DNA of 64,000 bases from the NCBI RefSeq assembly GCF_001447355.1, contig NZ_JXBW01000011.1:1-64000 (forward strand). The letters run 5' to 3'. The DNA comes from Alicyclobacillus tolerans. GTDB taxonomy: Bacteria; Bacillota; Bacilli; Alicyclobacillales; Alicyclobacillaceae. Both the position numbers and the translations under genes were made by a program. The stretch's first letter is position 1, and each line of letters begins with the position of its first letter. Positions 26,092 to 34,416 of this stretch are shown piece by piece. The notes under the pieces were generated by a model. That model was not told the DNA's origin. It did no database searches and was given only the letters and a program-made list of their open reading frames with translations.

Positions 26092-26826
26092 TCACTGATA
26101 GCCACGACTCCACTTGTAATATTGCACAGCCGGGCGGTATACGCACATCAATAACCCAACAATCCCGACGAAGCGGAACAGTGGTACAATCGCGTGACAA
26201 GCCACAAAGACAAGCATCGCAAAGTATTGTTCACCAATAATAAAGCCGCGAAACGGCACAAAACTCCGAAGGCGCTGGGCCCGCCCAAAGCCGGTCATGC
26301 GCCCGGTCTCGGGCGCTGTCGATGACGCCAACGCGCCATCCGGGGTTGCCGCGACCGCTCGCGGCTTAAAGTGAATCTGCCCGTAGTATTCGAGCAAGTA
26401 TAGGCTGAACAACGCGATCACGGCCCATTTCCACACTGTCAGATCGCGATCGTGAAAGCGAGTGTAACCATAAGCCAAGCTGAAATATATCGCAAATTCC
26501 TTGATCCGATCCGATACCTGATCCAGCCAGCCGCCAACAGGCGAAAACTGTTGTTTATAACGCGCGAGCTGACCATCTGCGCAATCGAACACATACGAAA
26601 CCTGAACGAAGACGAGACCAGCAACAACATAAGGACGCAGGCCAACGGCAAAACCTACGCAGCCGATCAGACATAAAAACATGGAAAACAGCGTAATTTC
26701 ATTCGGTTTAATGCGCGTGTTGCGAATCAAATACACGAGCCGAATCGACAGCGGATAATAAATGTAATTTGTCCAGACATCGATGGGCCGTTTGGCGCAT
26801 GCATTGATCTTTGCAAGCTCAGACAT
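26092..26826 (-). CDS. CDP-alcohol phosphatidyltransferase-family membrane enzyme
   Basis: 244 residues with about six hydrophobic segments. The family signature DG-x2-AR-x8-G-x3-D-x3-D is complete (DCADGQLARYKQQFSPVGGW, then LDQVSDR). Such enzymes transfer a phospho-alcohol from a CDP-linked donor to an acceptor alcohol or lipid in the membrane. ATG at 26826 overlaps the cytidylyltransferase gene by 8 bases, so donor synthesis and use are probably coupled. The product is unknown: inositol-phosphate, glycerol-phosphate or a phosphodiester head group are options. Confidence 0.85.
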   Translation of the reverse strand: MSELAKINACAKRPIDVWTNYIYYPLSIRLVYLIRNTRIKPNEITLFSMFLCLIGCVGFAVGLRPYVVAGLVFVQVSYVFDCADGQLARYKQQFSPVGGWLDQVSDRIKEFAIYFSLAYGYTRFHDRDLTVWKWAVIALFSLYLLEYYGQIHFKPRAVAATPDGALASSTAPETGRMTGFGRAQRLRSFVPFRGFIIGEQYFAMLVFVACHAIVPLFRFVGIVGLLMCVYRPAVQYYKWSRGYQ

Positions 26827-27571
26827 GCGCGTTCTCCTCCTCGGCGTCCACCAAGTGCTGGACAACCTGTTCCGTCGCAAACGCGTAGTCTTCGGGAAAG
26901 TCGATCTCGACACATGGCAACCCTGTGATGTCGACAGGGATCATATCGGATTTATCGGCCATGGCATCCAGCGCGTACTCGAAGAACTTCATCTCGTTCC
27001 CAGCGACGGCGAGATCCAGCACCTGCTGCCGAAAACGGCGGGCGAAGTCACCTGTAAATTTTGCAACACCAATGAACTCACCTTCGCAGTGTTCTGGATT
27101 GAGATGTTTGCCAATCTCAGCGACTCGACCGTGCTCGACGACGACTTTCACCTCTTCGTCGCGACATTGCTTTTTATCAATAGCGAGGAACCCGCCATCG
27201 ATACCTGCCTGCAAACGCTGAAGAATCCGCTTGTCGTACACGACATCGGCATTCATATAGTAAAAATCGCCATCCCACACGAGTAGAGCTTCTTTCAGTG
27301 AGAACAAGGTGTTCGTTCGCTCGTACGCGGGATTTTCGACATAGCGGACAGAAAATGACGGATGGTGAAGTTTGATATGTTCTTGAATCATTTCCTTGCG
27401 GTACCCGACGACCACAACTAAATCGGAGACACCAACAGCTTGTAAGGCTTCGAGCTGCCAATCCAAAATCGCTTTAGGACCGACTTTAAGTAGGCATTTC
27501 GGACGATCCTCCGTTAGCGGACGCAAACGGGTTGACATCCCAGCGGCCAAGATCACGGCGATTGGTTTCAT
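26819..27571 (-). CDS. Nucleotidyltransferase, probable phospho-alcohol cytidylyltransferase
   Basis: 250 residues of the NTP-transferase (GlmU/LicC/IPCT) family. N-terminal AVILAAGMSTRLRPLTEDRP with the nucleotide-binding Arg/Lys residues, PKCLLKVG, and metal Asp in YYMNADVVYD. It most resembles enzymes that make CDP-choline or CDP-inositol. The overlap with a CDP-alcohol transferase makes CTP the likely donor. ATG at 27571 or TTG at 27577 are both usable with GGGGGAA upstream. Hexose-1-phosphate nucleotidyltransferase activity is the main alternative. Confidence 0.8.
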   Translation of the reverse strand: MKPIAVILAAGMSTRLRPLTEDRPKCLLKVGPKAILDWQLEALQAVGVSDLVVVVGYRKEMIQEHIKLHHPSFSVRYVENPAYERTNTLFSLKEALLVWDGDFYYMNADVVYDKRILQRLQAGIDGGFLAIDKKQCRDEEVKVVVEHGRVAEIGKHLNPEHCEGEFIGVAKFTGDFARRFRQQVLDLAVAGNEMKFFEYALDAMADKSDMIPVDITGLPCVEIDFPEDYAFATEQVVQHLVDAEEENAHV

Positions 27572-27658
27572 AATCAAACGATTCCCCCATGAATCGACAG
27601 GTTTTGTCTATCTAGTTATCTCGGCAACAAGATCGATAAATTACTATAATTCACACCA

Positions 27659-27684
27659 CCTCAAAAAAGGTTCAATTTTTGAGG
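27659..27684. other. AT-rich hairpin in the 27572-27964 intergenic region
   Basis: Perfect 9-bp stem CCTCAAAAA / TTTTTGAGG with an 8-base loop, about 90 bases upstream of the cytidylyltransferase. No T tract follows on either strand in a clear terminator layout. The other parts of this gene-free 393-base region hold the glnA control region (27864-27916) and otherwise nothing I can name. Confidence 0.35.
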
Positions 27685-27863
27685 CAAAATGAATATAGAC
27701 GGCTTTAAGCAGCCATTCGTTCACCCGAAATCTACGGTTACCAGATTTCGATAAAGTGTAATTCGTGTCGAATATGACGCAAATCGGTCGAACGGTCAAC
27801 ATGGTGATGACGTCATGACAACCTTTTATTTGACAAAGTACCACGGTTTTTTTGACAATTAGA

Positions 27864-27880
27864 TGTGAGGTTTTCTTACA
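27864..27880. promoter_or_regulatory. GlnR/TnrA box upstream of glnA
   Basis: TGTGA-N7-TTACA fits the consensus TGTNAN7TNACA exactly. It is centred about 51 bases upstream of the transcription start predicted from the promoter at 27888-27916, next to the -35 box. Confidence 0.8.
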
Positions 27881-27887
27881 TAAAGCG

Positions 27888-27916
27888 TTGACGCATCTCT
27901 CTGGTGTTTCTATAAT
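27888..27916 (+). promoter_or_regulatory. Sigma-A promoter of glnA
   Basis: TTGACG (-35), 17-base spacer, perfect TATAAT (-10). About 45 bases from the predicted start site to the TTG start codon at 27965. Confidence 0.85.
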
Positions 27917-27964
27917 GTTTGCAGTCAGATGCAGATACGTTCATTCTTTAGGGGGAGTGGAACT

Positions 27965-29386
27965 TTGACACCGCGCGACGTTTTAGAACTAATGAAGCAA
28001 CACAATGTGGAAATGGTCGATTTTCGCATTGTTGACGTACCGGGCCGTCAACATCACGTAACCATACCGGCCGTTGAAGTTGATGAAGACATGTTGACCA
28101 ATGGCATCGCCTTCGACGGATCGAGCATTCAAGGTTTTCGTGGAATTGAAGACAGCGACATGGTGATGCGACCTGTCTTGGAGACAGCATTTGTCGATCC
28201 GTTTATGGCTGCCCCCACTTTGGCTGTATCGTGCAATGTGTTTGAGCCTAATGGCACACGTTTTGAACGCGATCCTCGTTATATCGCTGAAAAAGCGGAA
28301 GCGTATCTGGCGTCCAGCGGCATTGCGACGACAGCATACTTTGGTCCTGAACTCGAATTCTTTATCTTTGACGACGTGCGCTTTGAGTCGAGCAATCGCG
28401 GCGCTTTCTACGCTGTTGATTCCGAGGAAGCGATGTGGAACACGGGGAATGGTGAAAAGAACCTCGGTTATCAAGTGAAAAACAAGGGTGGCTACTTCCC
28501 TGTCCCTCCTATCGATACTCAGCAGGACATCCGCACAGAAATGGTTAAAGAATTGATGAACGCAGGTATTCGCGTCGAACGTCACCATCATGAGGTCGCA
28601 ACCGCAGGGCAGGCGGAAATCAACTTCCGTTTCAATACCCTCACACGTACGGCTGACACCGTGATGACCTATAAATACATCATCCGCAACGTAGCGCGGA
28701 AATACGGAAAAACGGTCACCTTCATGCCAAAACCCGTATTCGGTGATAACGGTTCGGGTATGCACGTTCACCAAAGCCTGTTCGACGGTGATACGCCGCT
28801 CTTTTTTGAACAAGACCGTTACGGAAACATGAGCGACATCGCCCTTCACTATATCGCAGGCATTTTGCACCACGCACCCGCAATTCTGGCTTTCTCGAAT
28901 CCGAGTACGAATTCGTATAAGCGTTTGGTTCCAGGTTATGAAGCACCTGTAAATTTGGTCTTTTCAAAGGGCAATCGCAGCGCTGCCGTTCGCGTCCCGG
29001 TCGCCGTCGTTTCGCCAAAAACAGCACGTATTGAGTTCCGCACTCCGGACTGCACAGCCAACCCATATCTTGCATTCGCAGCTATGTTGATGGCCGGTAT
29101 CGACGGCATTCGTCGCAAGCTGGATCCGACGGCACTTGGCTATGGCCCCATCAACAAGAACATCTACGAGTTGGACGCGGACGAAAAGGCAAAAATCCGC
29201 AGCGTTCCAGGTTCGTTGGAAGAATCTTTGCAGGCTCTGGAAGCAGATTACGAATTCCTTCTCGAAGGCGGAGTCTTTACGAAGGACTTTATCCACGCTT
29301 GGATCGACTTTAAGCGTACGAATGAGGTTGCCCCCATGCACCTGCGTCCGCATCCATACGAGTTCCAACTCTATTACGACCTATAA
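27965..29386 (+). CDS. glnA: Glutamine synthetase type I (GSI-beta-like)
   Basis: 473 residues. N-terminal beta-grasp then catalytic domain with AFDGSSIQGFRGIEDSDM, NGSGMHVHQSLF, NPSTNSYKRLVPGYEAPV and the C-terminal NIYEL segment. The GGYFPVPPIDTQQDIRTEM region is of the longer GSI-beta type rather than the GSI-alpha form of B. subtilis, and the tyrosine of NIYEL corresponds to the enterobacterial adenylylation site. TTG at 27965 is 7 bases after GGGGGAG; the ATG at 27929 is only the first in-frame codon and lacks a ribosome site. Monocistronic, no glnR beside it, but a consensus GlnR/TnrA box overlooks its promoter. Confidence 0.96.
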   Translation: MTPRDVLELMKQHNVEMVDFRIVDVPGRQHHVTIPAVEVDEDMLTNGIAFDGSSIQGFRGIEDSDMVMRPVLETAFVDPFMAAPTLAVSCNVFEPNGTRFERDPRYIAEKAEAYLASSGIATTAYFGPELEFFIFDDVRFESSNRGAFYAVDSEEAMWNTGNGEKNLGYQVKNKGGYFPVPPIDTQQDIRTEMVKELMNAGIRVERHHHEVATAGQAEINFRFNTLTRTADTVMTYKYIIRNVARKYGKTVTFMPKPVFGDNGSGMHVHQSLFDGDTPLFFEQDRYGNMSDIALHYIAGILHHAPAILAFSNPSTNSYKRLVPGYEAPVNLVFSKGNRSAAVRVPVAVVSPKTARIEFRTPDCTANPYLAFAAMLMAGIDGIRRKLDPTALGYGPINKNIYELDADEKAKIRSVPGSLEESLQALEADYEFLLEGGVFTKDFIHAWIDFKRTNEVAPMHLRPHPYEFQLYYDL

Positions 29387-29409
29387 TCTAGAGCGAGCTT
29401 CTCGTGTAC

Positions 29410-29438
29410 AATCACCCGCCATCATGTGGCGGGTGATT
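29410..29438. terminator. Terminator shared by glnA and the DUF84 gene
   Basis: Perfect 12-bp stem AATCACCCGCCA / TGGCGGGTGATT with a 5-base loop between two convergent genes; weak T-rich tails on both strands. Confidence 0.82.
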
Positions 29439-29489
29439 TGCTACTCTGCCCAAGGCCCGTCTTCTTTCACGAATGCGCGATAACTTCGC

Positions 29490-30017
29490 TCATCGATACA
29501 TAAGAGGTGCTAAAGCACACAGCAAAGCGTCACGAAACATGTCCGCCCTGCGAACGGCTCCCCGTGTCAGAATGCCAATGGTTCCTTCCTGCTTACGAAC
29601 CCCGCGCCTTCCGGCCCATGTGTCGATGACGTCGCCAAGTTCCTTGCCGTTGTCCAATTCGCTCGCAATCTCGCGTGGAAGCGGAAGCCTTAAGCCACCG
29701 CCAAGGCCTTCTTGCCCCGAGTGCGTGATCGCACACGCCCAATTGCACAAGAACATTCCCCACTCCGTCCGCTGAATACCGCCCTCCAGACCAATACCGA
29801 CATCCGCTTGTCCTTGCCGCAACGCTGCTAATGCGCGATTGCGTGCTCCCTGCAAGGTTTCCTTATCCGTTTGCGGTTGCGCCGACACACCCGAAGGCAC
29901 ATCTATGGATACGATCTCAACGGGTATCGCAAGGGCTGCAAAGGCGAGCTCAACGGCTTTCATTTTCGCAGGATTGGTCGATCCAACTGCTATCTTCCAT
30001 ATATCCCTGGTTTCCAT
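29490..30017 (-). CDS. DUF84 inosine/xanthosine triphosphatase
   Basis: 175 residues, YjjX family. N-terminal AVGSTNPAKMKAVE, DVPSGVSAQPQTDKETLQGA and DVGIGLEGGI are diagnostic. Hydrolyses non-canonical purine nucleotides (ITP, XTP) to keep them out of nucleic acids; cytosolic dimer. ATG at 30017 with AAGGGGGA upstream. Monocistronic, convergent with glnA. Confidence 0.88.
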   Translation of the reverse strand: METRDIWKIAVGSTNPAKMKAVELAFAALAIPVEIVSIDVPSGVSAQPQTDKETLQGARNRALAALRQGQADVGIGLEGGIQRTEWGMFLCNWACAITHSGQEGLGGGLRLPLPREIASELDNGKELGDVIDTWAGRRGVRKQEGTIGILTRGAVRRADMFRDALLCALAPLMYR

Positions 30018-30164
30018 TTGTGTTCCCCCTTGTTGATTCGACCATCAACCATTGTAGCACGAGCGCAAGCTGCTCTTTCTTCAACACCCGTCTAGCCAAT
30101 ATTCGAGAAGCCAAGATTGCGGTATGATAGACATGCGTTTTCCCTACTCAGGAGGTTGCGATTG

Positions 30165-31430
30165 TTGAATACCGAAACGCTTCGATACGATGTGGTCATC
30201 GTCGGCGGCGGCAGCGCCGGCGTGGCGGCGGCGGTGGGCGCTGCCAGTTTAGGAGCGAACACGCTGCTCCTTGAAAAGAATCCATACTTCGGTGGTGCGG
30301 CTACACATTCTTCGGTGCTGACCATCTGTGGCTTATTTGCCCAACAAGAGCCTCTGCTGCAAGTGGTCGGCGGCGTTGGCCAAAGATTTCTCGAGAAACT
30401 GCGGGATTTGGGGCGGTACGATGGGCCGATTCGAAATCCGGGATCCGGCAACGTGATCGTTTTGCTCGATGGAGAAACGACCAAATATGCATTCGATCAG
30501 CTGGTGCTGGAGGCTGGTGTGACGCCGCGCTTACACACAACCGTTATCGGAGCCGAAGTTGACAGTCAGCAGCGTCTTCGCTCCATCACGTGTTTTCAGC
30601 ATGGCGGCACGTTTCGAATTGAGGCGGAGGCTTTCGTGGATGCGAGTGGAGAGGCCGACTTGGCTGCATTTTGCGGCAATCAGGTGCGTTTTGGCGACGA
30701 CGAAGGCCACGTCCAGGCGGGTACGCTCGTGATGCAATTTGGCGGGGTCTCGCCTGATATCGCACTCCACCGGCATCAGTTTACCGCAGCGATTTGGCAA
30801 GCAAAGCGCGCTGGCGTTGAAGATTTGACTAAGGACAGAGGGATGGTTGTCCGCTTAACGGGGTCCCATCATGTGCTTGCATTGTTTGCAGACGAACGGG
30901 TGGATGGACTCGACAGCGCGAGCTTGACGGCGGCAGAGATGTCTGCACGCCGCCAGGCGTGGGCCTATCTCGATGCCTTTCGCAAATACGTCCCTGGCTT
31001 TAAAGACGCCTTTCTCGTACAGACCGGACCCGCCATTGGCGTGCGGGAGACGCGGCACATTGACGGCGAATACCGATTGGCTGGTGAAGAAGCGCTGGCG
31101 GGAGCCCGTTTTCCGGATGCCATCGCGCGTGGCGGCTGGCCCGTCGAGATTCACGAACCTGGTGAGGCAGCGCGCTACAAGCACATTCAGGATAAGTCGT
31201 ATTACGAGATACCCCTACGCTCGCTGAAGGCCAAACAGGTTGAAAATCTCTGGTGCGCGGGAAGAGTCATTGATTGTGACCGCATTGCGTTTGCTTCTGC
31301 CCGCGTGATGGGTACTGCGTTTGCTACCGGGCACGCTGCCGGTATTGCTGCTGCGCTGTATGCAGGGCTCGGCGAGGCGAATGCCCGCGACGTGCGGAAA
31401 GAACTTATTCGACAAAACGCCATTGTCTAA
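30165..31430 (+). CDS. FAD-dependent oxidoreductase (FAD_oxidored family)
   Basis: About 421 residues. N-terminal dinucleotide fold VVIVGGGSAGVAAAVGAAS with a following LLLEKNPYFGGAA, a second FAD segment VDASGEADLAAFCGN, and C-terminal CAGRVIDCDRIAFASARVMGT. Members include putative glucose-inhibited-division-like and sugar or carotenoid-like oxidoreductases; the substrate is unknown. Start is TTG at 30165 or 30162 (both suit AGGAGG at 30150-30155); no ATG is available. Bracketed by intergenic regions, so probably monocistronic. A TATGAT hexamer at 30123 could be its -10 box. Confidence 0.8.
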   Translation: MNTETLRYDVVIVGGGSAGVAAAVGAASLGANTLLLEKNPYFGGAATHSSVLTICGLFAQQEPLLQVVGGVGQRFLEKLRDLGRYDGPIRNPGSGNVIVLLDGETTKYAFDQLVLEAGVTPRLHTTVIGAEVDSQQRLRSITCFQHGGTFRIEAEAFVDASGEADLAAFCGNQVRFGDDEGHVQAGTLVMQFGGVSPDIALHRHQFTAAIWQAKRAGVEDLTKDRGMVVRLTGSHHVLALFADERVDGLDSASLTAAEMSARRQAWAYLDAFRKYVPGFKDAFLVQTGPAIGVRETRHIDGEYRLAGEEALAGARFPDAIARGGWPVEIHEPGEAARYKHIQDKSYYEIPLRSLKAKQVENLWCAGRVIDCDRIAFASARVMGTAFATGHAAGIAAALYAGLGEANARDVRKELIRQNAIV

Positions 31431-31435
31431 CGTAT

Positions 31436-31470
31436 AAGGGGCACAGTGCCTTCTGACCACTGTGCCCCTT
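31436..31470. terminator. Bidirectional terminator after the FAD oxidoreductase
   Basis: Perfect 13-bp stem AAGGGGCACAGTG / CACTGTGCCCCTT with a 9-base loop, between convergent genes ending at 31430 and 31487; plus strand continues ATTCATCT. Confidence 0.85.
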
Positions 31471-31486
31471 ATTCATCTCCCCGTTC

Positions 31487-32755
31487 TCACGCGATCAACT
31501 GGATGCCCATATAAAGGCCAAACACCATGATGACGAGCGAGATTGCGCGCACGATATGCTTGTAAATCCCTTGCATTCTCCATTCTTTAGGTAAAGCCTT
31601 CGCCTCAAGCAACAATAAGAATCCCAAGACGATAGGTAACAGCAACGAGTTCATCACTTCTGTATCGACTGCCAAGTTGATCAGGTTGATGCCGCTAAAG
31701 ACAAGGATGGCACCGCCGATGTGTGCGCAGGTGTAAATCGTGTAAAAACCTTTGGCGTCACGCCACTTCGCGTTCATACTGTGACGAATGCCTGTGACCT
31801 CGCCAATCCCCCAGGCACCAGCCAGAGACACGACGAGCGCCGCGACAAAGCTTGCACCAAGCATGCCCATACCGAAAATTAACTTCGCTCCGACAGGCCC
31901 AAGAAACGGCATCAGACCGTGTGAAATTTGCGTCACCGTCGACAGTGGTTGTGAAGGATTCACGCGCCCCACCGTCGCCGCGATCATGATGACCACGGCA
32001 ATCATGACCACTTGCGTTAAAATCGATCCGACGAGCGTATCCACCCTTGCGAGCTTGAGGTACTTTTTAGTCATTCGCCGATCGACGACAGCCGATTGTT
32101 GATAAAAAATCATCCACGGCATGATCACAGCACCCACATTCGCTGCAAGTAGAAACATGTAGCTTGAGTGACCGATTGGAATGGTCGCGAGTCCTTGCAG
32201 TAAGGCATGCCCGGATGGATGAGCCATGATAGCCGCAGGAACGAGCAAAAGTTCAAAAAGGCCCATAGCGATACCGATCCGCTCGACGCGCTTGTAGCTT
32301 CCAGTGAGGCCTAGTGCAATCAGCAGAATGGTCGCTACCGAAACCGTGTAATCAGGTGAAATGCCAAACAGTTCCCCCACCCCGGCGATCCCGGCAAACT
32401 CGGTCACCAGTGCGCCGATGGCAGAAAGGAACAGAGTGGAGACCGAAATCCACGCCCACCCTCGACCGAAGTGCTTGTGAATGAGTTCCCCGTGCCCCTG
32501 CCCCGTGATGACACCCAAGCGCACCGTAATTTCCTGAACCAAATATACGATTGGGATCAGGACGAGCTGTGGGAGAACCATGGAATAGCCCCATTCAGCT
32601 CCAGACTGCGCGGCCGTGATAATGCATCCCGCATCCGTGTTCGCCAGCATGACAATGACACCAGGCCCAAATATGGCGAGCATACGCAAGAAACGCCGCG
32701 CCCGTGAATGTTTCGACGCGACCTGCGATATCACGAGTGATTCTGTATGATTCAT
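31487..32755 (-). CDS. Nramp-family divalent metal transporter with altered binding motif
   Basis: 422 residues with about 11 membrane segments of the SLC11/Nramp fold. The canonical TM1 motif D-P-G-N reads D-A-G-C (residues 41-44) and TM6 A-x-x-M-P-H reads A-V-I-M-P-W. The metal-binding Asp and Met are therefore kept while Asn and His are lost. Proton-coupled Mn2+/Fe2+ uptake is usual for the family; the altered site could shift selectivity, as in the Nramp-related Mg2+ transporters. A DtxR/IdeR-like palindrome overlaps the predicted -10 region, which argues for Mn or Fe. ATG at 32755 with AAGGAG upstream. Confidence 0.88.
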   Translation of the reverse strand: MNHTESLVISQVASKHSRARRFLRMLAIFGPGVIVMLANTDAGCIITAAQSGAEWGYSMVLPQLVLIPIVYLVQEITVRLGVITGQGHGELIHKHFGRGWAWISVSTLFLSAIGALVTEFAGIAGVGELFGISPDYTVSVATILLIALGLTGSYKRVERIGIAMGLFELLLVPAAIMAHPSGHALLQGLATIPIGHSSYMFLLAANVGAVIMPWMIFYQQSAVVDRRMTKKYLKLARVDTLVGSILTQVVMIAVVIMIAATVGRVNPSQPLSTVTQISHGLMPFLGPVGAKLIFGMGMLGASFVAALVVSLAGAWGIGEVTGIRHSMNAKWRDAKGFYTIYTCAHIGGAILVFSGINLINLAVDTEVMNSLLLPIVLGFLLLLEAKALPKEWRMQGIYKHIVRAISLVIMVFGLYMGIQLIA

Positions 32756-32833
32756 GATGATGACTCCTTGCTATCGCGGCATGATGTTGGTTTATGATAT
32801 TGAATGTCGAAGGTTTGTATGTTCTTGATACTG

Positions 32834-32853
32834 TAGTTAGTCTAACCTAACTA
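32834..32853. promoter_or_regulatory. DtxR-family (MntR/IdeR-like) operator upstream of the Nramp gene
   Basis: TAGTTAG-N6-CTAACTA perfect inverted repeat. The minus strand contains TTAGGTTAGACTAAC, close to the DtxR/IdeR box TWAGGTTAGSCTAACCTWA (about 15 of 19). It covers the predicted -10 of the Nramp promoter and lies 43 bases before csaA. Confidence 0.68.
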
Positions 32854-32875
32854 GAAACTTGATTACAATAGTCAA
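32848..32875 (-). promoter_or_regulatory. Possible promoter of the Nramp transporter gene
   Basis: Minus strand: TTGACT (-35, 32870-32875), 16-base spacer, TAGTTA (-10, 32848-32853). The -10 lies inside the palindrome, fitting metal-dependent repression. Confidence 0.48.
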
Positions 32876-32895
32876 CTATGTGAGGTGGCGAAAAC

Positions 32896-33225
32896 ATGAC
32901 GACAATTGACGATTTTCAAAAGCTGGACATTCGTATTGGAACCATTGTGGAAGCTCGGCATTTTCCAGAGGCGCGTAAGCCAGCCATTCAATTGCGAATT
33001 GATTTCGGCGATATTGGTATGAAGTCGTCGAGTGCGCAGATTACGCGCCGCTATGATCCAGATACTTTGGTAGGTCGGCAAGTTGTAGCGATTGTGAATC
33101 TCCCGCCCCGCAGGATTGCGGGCTTTGTGTCGGAGGTATTGGTGCTTGGCGGCATTCCAGAGGATGGTGACGTCGTTTTGCTCCGACCAGACACTGTTGT
33201 ACCAAACGGAACCCCTATCGCTTAA
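32896..33225 (+). CDS. csaA: CsaA-type tRNA-binding-domain protein
   Basis: 109 residues, a stand-alone tRNA-binding OB fold. FQKLDIRIGTIVEARHFPEARKP, SSAQITRRYDPDTLVGRQVV and NLPPRRIAGFVSEVLVLG are diagnostic. CsaA is described as a secretion-associated chaperone and binds tRNA in vitro. ATG at 32896 with GAGGTGG upstream. The stop codon sits in the loop of the following hairpin. Divergent from the Nramp transporter. Confidence 0.92.
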   Translation: MTTIDDFQKLDIRIGTIVEARHFPEARKPAIQLRIDFGDIGMKSSSAQITRRYDPDTLVGRQVVAIVNLPPRRIAGFVSEVLVLGGIPEDGDVVLLRPDTVVPNGTPIA

Positions 33226-33238
33226 GCCGATAGGGGTT
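33210..33238. terminator. Terminator hairpin after csaA
   Basis: Perfect 11-bp stem AACCCCTATCG / CGATAGGGGTT with a 7-base loop holding the csaA stop region; between convergent genes. Confidence 0.72.
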
Positions 33239-33244
33239 CGTGGT

Positions 33245-34201
33245 TTATATAGGGGTCTTGCTATGTTCCGCCCCCGTCGCGACGGTCGTCGACGACGGCG
33301 AACCGGGATAAAAGTAACCGTAGAAATCATACATTTGGTGACGGTCATACACCGATTCGTCTGGGGTCGGATTAGGAATATCGATTTCAACGCCAAGGGA
33401 TGATCCATAATGGCTGAACACATCGCCATCATAATGATAATCCTTGACGACTGACGCCTGTTGTAATTTGGGACGAAAACCTGTACCAATCGAGTTAAAC
33501 ACAGTAACTCCAGCTATTTTCCAATTGGGATATGCATTCTGATCGTCCAAGTATACCTTTTGGGCGAGCCATCCACCCATCGAGTGTCCGGTCAAAATGA
33601 CATCTCCAGAAGGAACATTGGCCTCTTTACAAACTTGCTTAAAAAACTGTTCTGCTGGCTGAAGTTGTTCAATTATATTCGGTACACTCAAATAAATCCC
33701 AGCGTCAGCAACCAAATCCATGACGTTGTCGGTTCCCCGATAGGCAATCACAACGGTATTTCCTCGTTGAAATGCGACGGCGTAGAAACCTGCGCTTGCT
33801 TCTAAGTCATCGACATCGAGAATCTTCCACCCAGCGAGATCGGAAAAAAAGAAACGATTCGCTTGAGTGTAAGGAAGATGCCAGTCGATTTGATTGACCT
33901 TATCGACTTGCTCGTAAATTCCTGGTGGACCTTGTTTAACAGCCGCCAGGTCTTCGAGCGTGAGCAACGAATCGCCTACATATTCATCGAGGTTCGAATA
34001 TGATAAATCGGTCATCTTCATCAATACACCGTCATAGATGCCGTCCGTTTGCTGCAGTTTTGCATCCGCATCCACATGGACATCCGGCTCTGACATCGAC
34101 TTGACGACAGCATTGACGGTTAAAAAACGAAATGGGATGACGAGCAGCACAGACGCCACACTAAACGCCAGCAGGCGTTTCCAATACGATACGGACTTCA
34201 T
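33245..34201 (-). CDS. Membrane-anchored or secreted lipase-like alpha/beta hydrolase
   Basis: 318 residues. An N-terminal hydrophobic segment (about 9-32) follows MKSVSYWKRL, so the protein is exported or anchored. The rest resembles DUF2974/class 3 lipases: the oxyanion-side motif VIAYRGTDNVMDL and nucleophile elbow ILTGHSMGGWLAQ (Ser), with a late Asp/His region around NPTPDES. Probably an extracellular esterase or lipase. ATG at 34201 gives the clean export signal; the frame opens further upstream without a ribosome site. Some members of the family act on phospholipids, so substrate is unclear. Confidence 0.8.
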   Translation of the reverse strand: MKSVSYWKRLLAFSVASVLLVIPFRFLTVNAVVKSMSEPDVHVDADAKLQQTDGIYDGVLMKMTDLSYSNLDEYVGDSLLTLEDLAAVKQGPPGIYEQVDKVNQIDWHLPYTQANRFFFSDLAGWKILDVDDLEASAGFYAVAFQRGNTVVIAYRGTDNVMDLVADAGIYLSVPNIIEQLQPAEQFFKQVCKEANVPSGDVILTGHSMGGWLAQKVYLDDQNAYPNWKIAGVTVFNSIGTGFRPKLQQASVVKDYHYDGDVFSHYGSSLGVEIDIPNPTPDESVYDRHQMYDFYGYFYPGSPSSTTVATGAEHSKTPI

Positions 34202-34416
34202 GCGCTCGTTCCACTCCTCACTTTCCTGTACCCGTATGCCACGTGTCACAGTATACCACATGTTGTCCGACAAAAAGACGGCACACATAATACACCATCC
34301 AAAATAAAGTTTTCCATATATCGACCCGTATAAACACAAAGATGGCCGATCTGTCATGAAGCGACGAATCGACCGTGAGGGATATTCAGGTACCGTCTGT
34401 GCACATCATGCTATTG

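Noticed and set aside
27644-27844. 66-codon minus-strand frame in the glnA upstream region
   Set aside because: No ribosome site, no family, and it runs through the AT-rich hairpin.
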